Part shown: positions 18,997-26,868 of the stretch, in pieces
Numbering within the stretch: position 1 is the stretch's first letter
How the letters are laid out: each line of letters begins with the position of its first letter
Position numbers and translations under genes: made by a program
Assembly: GCA_046160305.1 (NCBI GenBank)
Contig: JBJXGX010000116.1
Span: forward strand, 1-64,000
DNA: 64,000 bases
Direction of reading: 5' to 3'
Source: SHXR01 sp046160305
Lineage (GTDB): Bacteria > Pseudomonadota > Gammaproteobacteria > Burkholderiales > SG8-39
The notes under the pieces: generated by a model
The model's database searches: none
What the model was told of the DNA's origin: nothing
The model's input: the letters and a program-made list of their open reading frames with translations, nothing else

Positions 18997-19024
18997 GGGC
19001 GGCGACATTCGCGTCGTGTCGCCC
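18997..19024 (+). other. Stem-loop between glmU and glmS
   Basis: GGGCG/CGCCC and CGAC/GTCG arms, with a small internal bulge, form a hairpin around ATTCGC just after the glmU stop. No T-tract follows, so read-through into glmS is expected. It does not resemble the glmS ribozyme, which is a Gram-positive element. Confidence 0.4.
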
Positions 19025-19081
19025 GAACTGTTGTCCACCTGATCGATCATTCGGTGATCATTCTTCAGACGTGAGGTTCAA

Positions 19082-20896
19082 ATGTGCGGAATCGTCGGTG
19101 CAATTGCCGCGCGGAATGTTGTTCCAGTGCTGATCGAGGGGCTCCGCCGACTCGAATATCGGGGCTACGATTCGTGCGGCGTAGCGGTATTCAATCGCGG
19201 ACTGAAGCGGGCGCGCAGCGTCTCCCGCGTTGCGGAGCTCGATCGCGAAGTCGCTGAAACGAAGCTGGAGGGCGTGATCGGCATCTCCCATACACGCTGG
19301 GCGACGCATGGTGCCCCCGTCACGGCGAATGCCCATCCGCATTTTTCCCGCGATCGCCTCGCGCTCGTTCACAACGGCATCATCGAGAACTACGAAGAGC
19401 TGCGCGAAGAACTCAAGGCCCTCGGATTTCAATTCGACAGCCAGACCGATACCGAAGTGGTCGCGCATCTGATCAACCACATGTACGACGGCGACCTGTT
19501 TCGAACGGTGCAGCGCGCCGTGAAGCGTTTGCATGGTGCCTACGCAATCGCGGTGTTCTGTCGCGAGGAACCCAATTGCGTGGTCGGTGCGCGTTTCGGC
19601 AGCCCGTTGGTTGTCGGTGTCGGCAAGGGTGAGAATTTCATCGCATCCGATGCGATGGCCCTCACCGGAACGACTGACCAGATTATTTACCTCGAAGAGG
19701 GTGACGTCGTCGATCTTCGATTGTCGGCCGTTCGAATCGTCGACAAAGACTCGCGCCCGGTCAATCGTGAAGTACGTACCGTGAATGCCGGGACTGGCGG
19801 TGCCGAGCTTGGACCGTACCGGCATTACATGCAGAAGGAAATTTTCGAGCAGCCCCGCGCAGTGGCCGATACGCTGGAGGGCGTTGATCGCATCAGCCCC
19901 GAGTTGTTCGGAGACGCCGCATTGTCGGTTTTCAAAGAGGTGGATTCGGCGCTCGTTCTCGCGTGCGGCACGAGCTACTACTCCGGGCTCACCGCAAAAT
20001 ACTGGCTGGAGGCGATCGCCAAGCTGCCGACGCAGGTCGAAATCGCGAGCGAATACCGCTATCGCGAAAGCGTGCCCAACCCGCGCACACTGGTCATCGT
20101 GATTTCCCAGTCCGGCGAGACCGCCGATACAATCGCCGCGCTGAAACATGCGCAGTCGCTTGGCATGGACAAGACGCTCGCGATCTGCAACGTCGCGACC
20201 AGCGCAATGGTGCGTCTTGCGCGTCTGAATTTTCTCACACATGCGGGAGCTGAGATCGGTGTCGCCTCGACGAAGGCTTTCACGACACAGCTCACCGCGC
20301 TCTATCTCCTTACGTTGACCCTTGCGAAGCAGCGCGGACACTTGAACACGAATCAGGAAGGCGCCGCGCTCAAGAATCTGCGCCACTTGCCGGCCGCGAT
20401 CCAGAGCGTACTTGCGCTCGAACCACAGATCATCGCGTGGTCCGCTGATTTTGCAAAGAAGGAAAACGCGCTGTTCCTCGGTCGTGGTCGCCACTATCCG
20501 ATTGCTCTCGAGGGCGCGCTCAAGTTGAAAGAGATCTCGTATATCCATGCCGAGGCCTATCCGGCCGGCGAGCTGAAGCACGGCCCGCTGGCGCTCGTCA
20601 CCAACGAGATGCCGGTGGTCACGATCGCGCCGAACGATGTCCTGTTGGAAAAGCTGAAGTCGAATATGCAGGAAGTGCGTGCGCGAGGCGGCCAGCTCTA
20701 CGTCTTTGCCGATGCAGATTCGAACCTGATCAGTTCCGAAGGGATCCATGTGATTCGTATGCCGGAACACTACGGCGCACTGTCGCCGATCCTGCATGTC
20801 GTGCCGTTGCAGTTGCTCGCGTACCACACCGCCTGCGCAAGAGGCACCGACGTTGACAAGCCGCGCAACCTGGCCAAGTCAGTGACCGTCGAATGA
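19082..20896 (+). CDS. glmS: Glutamine-fructose-6-phosphate aminotransferase (isomerizing)
   Basis: GlmS makes glucosamine 6-phosphate from fructose 6-phosphate and glutamine, committing carbon to the hexosamine pathway. It is 604 residues. Cys2 after the initiator Met (MCGIVG) is the N-terminal nucleophile of the class II amidotransferase domain. Two SIS sugar-isomerase domains follow, with ACGTSYYSGL, SQSGETADT and STKAF in the first and the AEAYPAGELKHGP segment in the second. The C-terminus ends KSVTVE, as is normal. GTGAGG stands 4 bp before the start. Confidence 0.96.
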   Translation: MCGIVGAIAARNVVPVLIEGLRRLEYRGYDSCGVAVFNRGLKRARSVSRVAELDREVAETKLEGVIGISHTRWATHGAPVTANAHPHFSRDRLALVHNGIIENYEELREELKALGFQFDSQTDTEVVAHLINHMYDGDLFRTVQRAVKRLHGAYAIAVFCREEPNCVVGARFGSPLVVGVGKGENFIASDAMALTGTTDQIIYLEEGDVVDLRLSAVRIVDKDSRPVNREVRTVNAGTGGAELGPYRHYMQKEIFEQPRAVADTLEGVDRISPELFGDAALSVFKEVDSALVLACGTSYYSGLTAKYWLEAIAKLPTQVEIASEYRYRESVPNPRTLVIVISQSGETADTIAALKHAQSLGMDKTLAICNVATSAMVRLARLNFLTHAGAEIGVASTKAFTTQLTALYLLTLTLAKQRGHLNTNQEGAALKNLRHLPAAIQSVLALEPQIIAWSADFAKKENALFLGRGRHYPIALEGALKLKEISYIHAEAYPAGELKHGPLALVTNEMPVVTIAPNDVLLEKLKSNMQEVRARGGQLYVFADADSNLISSEGIHVIRMPEHYGALSPILHVVPLQLLAYHTACARGTDVDKPRNLAKSVTVE

Positions 20897-20946
20897 CGAC
20901 AACGTACTTGGCGGACTTGGGCGCGGCCAGCGGCGGGCGCTAACCG

Positions 20947-21468
20947 TTACGCTCGCTTCGCGCCGGATCGCCGACTTGCCTGCGGGCGGGGTTTGACGGT
21001 TTCCAGAGGCAACGCCGTCTGATACTTCACTTGCTTCAGCGCGAAGCTGGATTGAATGTTTCCGATCCCAGGGATTCTCGACAGAAAATCCACGATGAAG
21101 CGTTCGAGTGCCGGGATGTCGGACACTACGACGCGCAGCAGATAGTCGGAGTCGCCGGTCATCAGATAGCACTCCATGACCTCAGGTCGTTCGCCGATCG
21201 CGCGCTCGAACACGCCAAGTGATTTTTCAACCTGCTTTTCCAGCCGCACCTGGATGAACACGCTCACGGTGAGTCCGAGCTTGACCGGGTCGAGCAACGT
21301 GACATGGCGACGGATAAGACCTTCTTCCTCGAGCCTGCGCACGCGCGCCAGACATGGCGAGGGCGACAGGTTCACCGCGTTCGCCAGATCGACATTCGAT
21401 ACCCGGGCATCGTCTTGCATGCGTTCAAGAATTGCCCAGTCGGTGGGATCGATCGCCAGTTGCGGCAT
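20947..21468 (-). CDS. Lrp/AsnC family transcriptional regulator
   Basis: This is a 173-residue DNA-binding regulator of the feast/famine family. An N-terminal winged HTH (about 8-60, with NAVNLSPSPCLARVRRLEEEGLI) is joined to a RAM ligand-binding domain (about 68-145, with the MTGDSDYLLRV turn). It ends in a basic tail. It diverges from the AceE-type gene, and a 42-bp dyad covers its own start codon, suggesting autorepression and control of the neighbour. The ligand is probably an amino acid, possibly methionine or a branched-chain residue if the neighbour is MdeB-like; that is inference. Confidence 0.92.
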   Translation of the reverse strand: MPQLAIDPTDWAILERMQDDARVSNVDLANAVNLSPSPCLARVRRLEEEGLIRRHVTLLDPVKLGLTVSVFIQVRLEKQVEKSLGVFERAIGERPEVMECYLMTGDSDYLLRVVVSDIPALERFIVDFLSRIPGIGNIQSSFALKQVKYQTALPLETVKPRPQASRRSGAKRA

Positions 21469-21506
21469 AAATTTCCAAAAAATTGATGAATTGCGAAATT
21501 TTATGC
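21465..21506. promoter_or_regulatory. Candidate Lrp-type operator over the regulator's start codon
   Basis: GCATAAATTTC (21465-21475) and GAAATTTTATGC (21495-21506) form an inverted repeat, perfect but for one inserted base, with arm centres about 30 bp apart (three helical turns). The flanks are AT-rich against a GC-rich background. The left arm includes the regulator's ATG. Spacing and base content suit an Lrp-family site. Confidence 0.6.
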
Positions 21507-21600
21507 TTCAACCGTCCATCGCTGCAACCGGAAACAGAAGCACATACCACCCGAACCGGCGTAGCCTCGGCGTGAATCCCCTCGCTTGAACGCAGATGCC

Positions 21601-24333
21601 ATGACCAATCTCGCCGACATCAACAAACTTCTCTCGGGTGAATCGCTCGACAGCGACCCGACTGAAACCCGCGAATGGATCGACGCATTCGAAACCCTGG
21701 TCGCCGCTGCGGGCAAGGATCGCGCGCGTTACGTCCTGCAGCGTTTGAGCGAACACGCGGCCGCGCAGGGTGTCTCCGCGCGCGCACGCTTCAATACGCC
21801 CTATTGCAATACCGTCGAACCACGCGACCAGCCGCCGTTTCCCGGTGACTTCACCATTGAGCAGCGGTTGTCGTCGATCATTCGCTGGAATGCGCTTGCC
21901 ATGGTGGTGCGTGCGAATAGTGCCCATCCAGAACTCGGCGGGCATATTGCGAGCTTCGCCTCGGCCGCGGATCTGTTCGAGGTGGGCTTCAATCATTTCT
22001 TCCGTGGCCACGATTCACCCGGCGGCGCGGACTGCATCTATTTCCAACCGCACTCCGCGCCCGGCGTTTATTCGCGCGCGTTCCTGGAAGGGCGATTGAC
22101 CGATACGCAGCTCGATCACTATCGGCGCGAGACGCACGGCAAGGGACTCTCCTCGTATCCGCATCCGTGGCTGATGCCGGGCTTCTGGCAGTTTCCAACG
22201 GGTTCGATGGGGCTTGGACCGATGAACGCGATCTATCAGGCGCGCTTCATGCGATACCTCGAGCACCGCGGAATCCAACAGACCGAAGGACGAAAGGTCT
22301 GGGCGTTTCCCGGCGATGGTGAAATGGACGAGCCCGAATCGCTTGCCGCGCTCTCGCTTGCCGCGCGCGAAAGCCTCGACAATCTAATCTTCGTCGTCAA
22401 TTGCAATCTACAGCGGCTCGACGGTCCGGTTCGTGGGAACGGGTCTATCGTGCAAGAACTGGAGGGACTGTTCGCCGGTGCGGGCTGGAACGTGATCAAG
22501 CTCATGTGGGGGAGCGACTGGGATCCGCTCTTCGCGCGCGATCGTGAAGGGATCATCCTCAGGCGATTGCATGAAACGGTCGATGGCGAGTTCCAGACCT
22601 ACGCCGCGACCGATGGGCGCTTCAATCGCGAGCACTTCTTCAGCAAGTATCCGGAGCTGCAGGCACTTGTCGCCGACATCACCGACGATGACATCGATCG
22701 ACTGAAGCGTGGTGGCCATGACCCGATCAAAATCTACTCTGCCTATCACGCGGCCGCCAATCACAAGGGTCAGCCGACGGTGATCCTTGCCCAGACCAAG
22801 AAGGGCTACGGGATGGGGTTATGGGGCCAGGGCAAGATGACGACCCATACCCAGAAGAAGCTGGATGACGAAGCCCTGCTCGCTTTTCGAGATCGTTTCT
22901 CGCTGCCGCTTACCGACGAACACGTCACCAGCCTCAAGTTTTATCGTCCTGCCGACAATTCGCCGGAGATCCGATATCTGCATGCGCGCAGAGCGCAACT
23001 CGGTGGGTACATGCCGCTTCGGCCGGCCCGACCGGCCAAGCTTGCGGTGCCCGCACTCGCGAACTTCGCGCGGGTTCTCGAAGGCTCGAATGGTCGCGAG
23101 CAATCCACCACGATGGTGTTCGTGCAGATCCTTGCGCAACTTCTCAAGGATCCGGCGCTTGGAAAACATATCGTGCCGATCGTGGCGGACGAAGCGCGCA
23201 CATTTGGAATGCAGTCGCTGTTTCGCCAGATCGCGATCTATTCGCCTTTCGGGCAGCTCTATCAACCGGAAGACAAGGAGGAACTGCTCTATTACAAGGA
23301 GGCCCGGGACGGGCAGATCCTGGAGGAAGGCATCACCGAGGCGGGCGCCCTGTCGTCCTGGATCGCGGCCGCGACCAGCTACAGCGCGCATGGCGTGCCG
23401 ATGCTGCCTTTCTATATCTTCTATTCGATCTTCGGATTTCAGCGCGTCGGTGATCTCATATGGGCTGCGGCGGACTCGCGTTCCCGTGGCTTCCTGCTTG
23501 GCGCAACCGCGGGACGCACGACGCTCTCGGGTGAGGGCCTGCAGCACGAGGACGGTACCAGCCATCTGATCGCGGCGACCATTCCGACGTGCCGCGCTTA
23601 CGATCCTTCATTCGGCTACGAACTCGCCGTGATTCTGCGGGAGGGCGCGCGGCGCATGCTGGAAGACGAGGAAGACGTGTTCTACTACGTCACCGTCATG
23701 AACGAGAACTACGTTCATCCGTCGCTGCCCGAAGGGGTGACGGATGGCATCCTCCGCGGGATGTATTTGCTGCGCAAGTCGGCGATCGCATCGGGTAGCA
23801 AGAGCAAGAGCAAGACGAAGGCGAACGCGAAAGCCACGCTGCGCGTGCGTCTTTTCGGCTCCGGAACGATCCTGCGCGAGTCATTGGCGGCGGCCGAAAT
23901 TCTCGAGAGCGAGTACGGTGTCGCGGCCGACGTATGGTCAGTCACAAGCTACACCGAGTTGCGTCGCGAAGGCATGGCGGTCGAGCGCTGGAACCGCTTG
24001 CATCCGTCATCGGAGGCGCGGCGCTCGCAGGTCGGGCGGTGCCTCGCGGAAGATGACACGCCGATCATCGCCGCGACCGACTATCTCTGCGCGTTGCCGG
24101 ATTTGATCCGCCCCTATGTTTCCGCACGCTTCGTCGCTCTGGGTACCGATGGCTTTGGTCGCAGCGACACGCGCGCGAACCTGCGCCGCTTCTTCGAGAT
24201 GGATCGCGCGCACATTGTCGTCGCCGCGCTGAAATCGCTCGCCGACGAAGGCAAGCTCGCCGCCGCACAGGTCGACAACGCAATCGAGAAGCTCGGACTG
24301 CAAGCCGACGTTGCGCCGCCGTGGGAGCGTTGA
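21601..24333 (+). CDS. AceE-type homodimeric 2-oxoacid dehydrogenase E1
   Basis: This 910-residue thiamin-diphosphate enzyme is of the AceE family, which decarboxylates pyruvate (or 2-oxobutyrate) and transfers the acyl group to lipoyl-E2. The TPP motif GDGEMDEPESLA, the NCNLQRLDGPV stretch and the ENYVHPSLP segment are conserved. A low-complexity Ser/Lys insert (GSKSKSKTKANAKA) lies at about residues 734-747. The start is ATG at 21601; TTG at 21586 is an alternative. No aceF or lpd follows, and the divergent Lrp-family gene is unlike a main aceEF operon. It may be an accessory E1 such as MdeB, or the main AceE with E2/E3 elsewhere. Confidence 0.85.
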   Translation: MTNLADINKLLSGESLDSDPTETREWIDAFETLVAAAGKDRARYVLQRLSEHAAAQGVSARARFNTPYCNTVEPRDQPPFPGDFTIEQRLSSIIRWNALAMVVRANSAHPELGGHIASFASAADLFEVGFNHFFRGHDSPGGADCIYFQPHSAPGVYSRAFLEGRLTDTQLDHYRRETHGKGLSSYPHPWLMPGFWQFPTGSMGLGPMNAIYQARFMRYLEHRGIQQTEGRKVWAFPGDGEMDEPESLAALSLAARESLDNLIFVVNCNLQRLDGPVRGNGSIVQELEGLFAGAGWNVIKLMWGSDWDPLFARDREGIILRRLHETVDGEFQTYAATDGRFNREHFFSKYPELQALVADITDDDIDRLKRGGHDPIKIYSAYHAAANHKGQPTVILAQTKKGYGMGLWGQGKMTTHTQKKLDDEALLAFRDRFSLPLTDEHVTSLKFYRPADNSPEIRYLHARRAQLGGYMPLRPARPAKLAVPALANFARVLEGSNGREQSTTMVFVQILAQLLKDPALGKHIVPIVADEARTFGMQSLFRQIAIYSPFGQLYQPEDKEELLYYKEARDGQILEEGITEAGALSSWIAAATSYSAHGVPMLPFYIFYSIFGFQRVGDLIWAAADSRSRGFLLGATAGRTTLSGEGLQHEDGTSHLIAATIPTCRAYDPSFGYELAVILREGARRMLEDEEDVFYYVTVMNENYVHPSLPEGVTDGILRGMYLLRKSAIASGSKSKSKTKANAKATLRVRLFGSGTILRESLAAAEILESEYGVAADVWSVTSYTELRREGMAVERWNRLHPSSEARRSQVGRCLAEDDTPIIAATDYLCALPDLIRPYVSARFVALGTDGFGRSDTRANLRRFFEMDRAHIVVAALKSLADEGKLAAAQVDNAIEKLGLQADVAPPWER

Positions 24334-24393
24334 GCAGCGAGCAGCCCGGCGTCCGGATTTCTCGATCGATGGCGGCGCTGTCGCGTGGCCCGC

Positions 24394-24402
24394 TGTCATA
24401 AT
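24394..24402 (+). promoter_or_regulatory. Extended -10 promoter candidate for the DMT transporter
   Basis: TGTCATAAT matches the extended -10 form TGnTATAAT with one mismatch and lies 26 bp before the ATG at 24429. There is no good -35, as is often so with extended -10 promoters. Confidence 0.4.
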
Positions 24403-24428
24403 CGCGCGCTTTCGCCCCTCGATCGCAA

Positions 24429-25304
24429 ATGTCCGCTCAAACCAAGTCGTGGTTGCCCGTCCTCGGGCTGTTCGGTGTCGCGATCAGTCTTGGCTCCGGA
24501 CATGTTTTCGCGCGGCTCGCGTTCGTGAACGGGGTCAACGTTGTCACCGCGGCTGCGGTACGCGCCGTCGGTGCTAGCCTGTTGCTGTTGCTGTTGCTGC
24601 GCATTCGCAAGCTGCCGGTGTTGCCGTTGCCGCGCGAGTTCAAGTGGACGATCGTGCTTGGGTTGTTCATTACCTCGCAAACGGTGCTGGTGCAGACCGC
24701 GGTCCTGCTGCTTCCGGTCACGTTGGCAATATTGGTTTTCTATCTGTTCCCAATCTTGATCGGCCTCGCCAGCAGCATGCTGGGTGATGAGCGTTTTACG
24801 GCGAGGTTGGCCATTACGCTGACTGCCGCTTTTGCCGGCTTGGCGCTCGTTTTAGGCGTCGACGTCCGCGCCGTGAATCCTTGGGGTGTTGCGGCAGGCA
24901 TTGGTGCTGCAGTGAGCTTCGCATCGGCACTGGTGCTCACACCCAGACTCGCGCCGACCCTGGCCGCGCCGATTCGCACGTTCTATACGCTCATCGTCGG
25001 GGCGGTGATCCTGTCGACCACTTTGTTGATTACGCAGTCGCTACAGCTCCCGCAGTCGGCGAATGGATGGATTGGATTGGCCGGGCTCGCGCTTTGCTAC
25101 GGTGTGGGGATTACCGGACTGTTCTTGTTGCTTTCGCGTTTGGGGCCAACCCAAACGGGCGTGGTCCTGAACCTGGAGCCTGTATTCGTTGCGGTGATCG
25201 CGTGGCTTGCCCTCGGCGAATCGCTCAGCACGCTTCAAATCGTGGGCGGGGCAATCGTCGTCGCTACGATCATCCTCTACCAGTCGACCGGCCATCGATC
25301 TTGA
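24429..25304 (+). CDS. EamA/DMT-family transporter
   Basis: This is a 291-residue inner-membrane protein of the drug/metabolite transporter superfamily. About ten hydrophobic helices fall into two EamA repeats (about 10-140 and 150-285). The second repeat ends with LEPVFVAVIAWLALGE, the usual EamA signature. Members export or import amino acids, metabolites or purines; the substrate cannot be told. It stands alone, convergent with the dehydrogenase gene that ends 27 bp away. Confidence 0.85.
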   Translation: MSAQTKSWLPVLGLFGVAISLGSGHVFARLAFVNGVNVVTAAAVRAVGASLLLLLLLRIRKLPVLPLPREFKWTIVLGLFITSQTVLVQTAVLLLPVTLAILVFYLFPILIGLASSMLGDERFTARLAITLTAAFAGLALVLGVDVRAVNPWGVAAGIGAAVSFASALVLTPRLAPTLAAPIRTFYTLIVGAVILSTTLLITQSLQLPQSANGWIGLAGLALCYGVGITGLFLLLSRLGPTQTGVVLNLEPVFVAVIAWLALGESLSTLQIVGGAIVVATIILYQSTGHRS

Positions 25305-25331
25305 TGTCGTGCCGCCCAATACGGCCCGCAA

Positions 25332-26300
25332 CTACCGCTTCAGGACGTCAGGATTCATCACATTGATCGGCGCGCCCGCGGCGAACGCATTGATCTGATC
25401 GAACGCGGCGTTGAAGAAATTTTCATACCCTGCGCGCTCGACATAGCCAAGATGTGGTGTAGCGATGACATTCTCCATCTTTAGCAGAGGATGATTGCCA
25501 CCCAGCACCGGCTCCTCGTCATAGACATCGACCGCTGCAAACCCCGGCCGACCGGCCTGCAAAGCGGATTCAAGCGATCCCCGTTCAACGAGTCCCGCGC
25601 GGCTGGTGTTGACGAACAGCGCCGTCGGTTTCATCCGCGCGAAATCGGCGCCGGCGATGATCCCTCGCGACGCGGGCTGAAGGAGAAGATGCACGGAGAG
25701 AACGTCGGACTCCGCGAATAGCGCCTCCTTGCCTGCTGCGATCTCGAAGCCTTCCTCCCGGGCGCGCGCCTGTGATCCGTCGCGACCCCATACCATCACC
25801 CGCATCCCGAATGCCTTGCCGACGCGCGCGACCTGGCTTCCCAGGCGGCCAAAGCCGAAGATCCCCAACGTGTTGCCATGTACGCCCACACCGATCGTCG
25901 ATTGCCAACGCCCGGCCTTCAAGCCGGCAACTTCTTTTGGAATGTTTCGAAGCGAGGCGAAGATCAATCCCCATGTGAGCTCCGCCGTGGCATGGCCGAG
26001 GCCGCCGCCGCCACTCACGACGATGCCGCGCCGCGTGCACGCCTCAAGATCGATGTGAGGCGCGTTCTTGCCGGTCTGGCTGATCATGCGAAGGTTGGCG
26101 AGTTTGGCGAGCAGCGGCTCGCCTACCTGCGTGCGTTCGCGCGTCAGCACCAGCGCTTCGGCGTTGCCGATCCGATCGGCAAGAGCACTCCAGTCCTTCA
26201 CCGTATCGTTGAAGATGCGCACTTCGTGGCTCGCGAGCTTCTGGTAGCAGGCAAGCGTCGCAATGGCGCTTTGATAGTCGTCGAGAATAGCGACACGCAT
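25332..26300 (-). CDS. D-2-hydroxyacid dehydrogenase family protein
   Basis: This 322-residue NAD(P)-dependent oxidoreductase resembles phosphoglycerate, hydroxypyruvate and glyoxylate reductases. The N-terminal catalytic domain is followed by a Rossmann fold with GIFGFGRLGSQVA (about residues 146-158). The catalytic triad is visible as Arg in FVNTSRAGLVE, Glu in DVYDEEPV and His in ATPHLGYVE. It lies 30 bp downstream of the VOC gene on the same strand, probably as a two-gene operon. The substrate is unknown. Confidence 0.88.
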   Translation of the reverse strand: MRVAILDDYQSAIATLACYQKLASHEVRIFNDTVKDWSALADRIGNAEALVLTRERTQVGEPLLAKLANLRMISQTGKNAPHIDLEACTRRGIVVSGGGGLGHATAELTWGLIFASLRNIPKEVAGLKAGRWQSTIGVGVHGNTLGIFGFGRLGSQVARVGKAFGMRVMVWGRDGSQARAREEGFEIAAGKEALFAESDVLSVHLLLQPASRGIIAGADFARMKPTALFVNTSRAGLVERGSLESALQAGRPGFAAVDVYDEEPVLGGNHPLLKMENVIATPHLGYVERAGYENFFNAAFDQINAFAAGAPINVMNPDVLKR

Positions 26301-26330
26301 GATGATATTGGGATGAACTCGGTGGTTGGA

Positions 26331-26765
26331 TCAGTTCGTCGATGCAGCGGGCACCTTGCCGTCGGAGGGGCCCTTCAATTCCACCATGTTGCCTTCGGGA
26401 TCGGCGAGATAAATCGAGACGCCGGTGCCCTCCGATCCGAATCGTGGACGAATCTCACCGACCGCGACCTTGTGCGCTTCCAGGTGCAAGACGATTGCGT
26501 CCCGATCGAACGGTTCGACCCGAAAGCAGAAGTGATCGAGGTTGCGTCCTTCCGCGCCGGGCGCTGCACCCCCCTTCTTGCCCAGTGTTCCATCGACGGG
26601 CACGAGATCGAGCAGGTCGGACCCGACGCGCAGATGAACCAGGCCCAGATTCGGCCGGCGCCACAGAACCTCCGCGCCGAGTACGTCGCAGTAGAACGCG
26701 ATCATCCTCTCGAGGTCTCTCACTCTGAGGACGAGATGATCGAGGCCGGTAATTCGTATCGGCAT
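26331..26765 (-). CDS. VOC/glyoxalase-family protein
   Basis: This is a 144-residue single vicinal-oxygen-chelate module. Likely metal ligands are His10 (LDHLVLRV), the His of LDHFCFRV near residue 78 and the Glu of NMVELKGP near the C-terminus. Members include lactoylglutathione lyases, dioxygenases and resistance proteins, so function is not assigned. It is divergent from lhr and upstream of the D-2-hydroxyacid dehydrogenase, which might act on its product. Confidence 0.85.
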   Translation of the reverse strand: MPIRITGLDHLVLRVRDLERMIAFYCDVLGAEVLWRRPNLGLVHLRVGSDLLDLVPVDGTLGKKGGAAPGAEGRNLDHFCFRVEPFDRDAIVLHLEAHKVAVGEIRPRFGSEGTGVSIYLADPEGNMVELKGPSDGKVPAASTN

Positions 26766-26868
26766 AACAGCTCCTGGCGCAGTTCACGCGAATGACGCGC
26801 AGAAGCTTAGCACCCTGCGCAATAGCGGAACCGCGCTACCATTGCATCTGATTACCGCGGAGACTTCG

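Noticed and set aside
18989..19081. glmS ribozyme or riboswitch
   Set aside because: Only a simple hairpin is present and none of the ribozyme core; that element belongs to Gram-positive bacteria.
19058..20827. A 589-codon open frame antisense to glmS
   Set aside because: It is a shadow of a GC-rich gene; it is His/Arg/Asp-rich without motifs, and glmS on the other strand is fully conserved.
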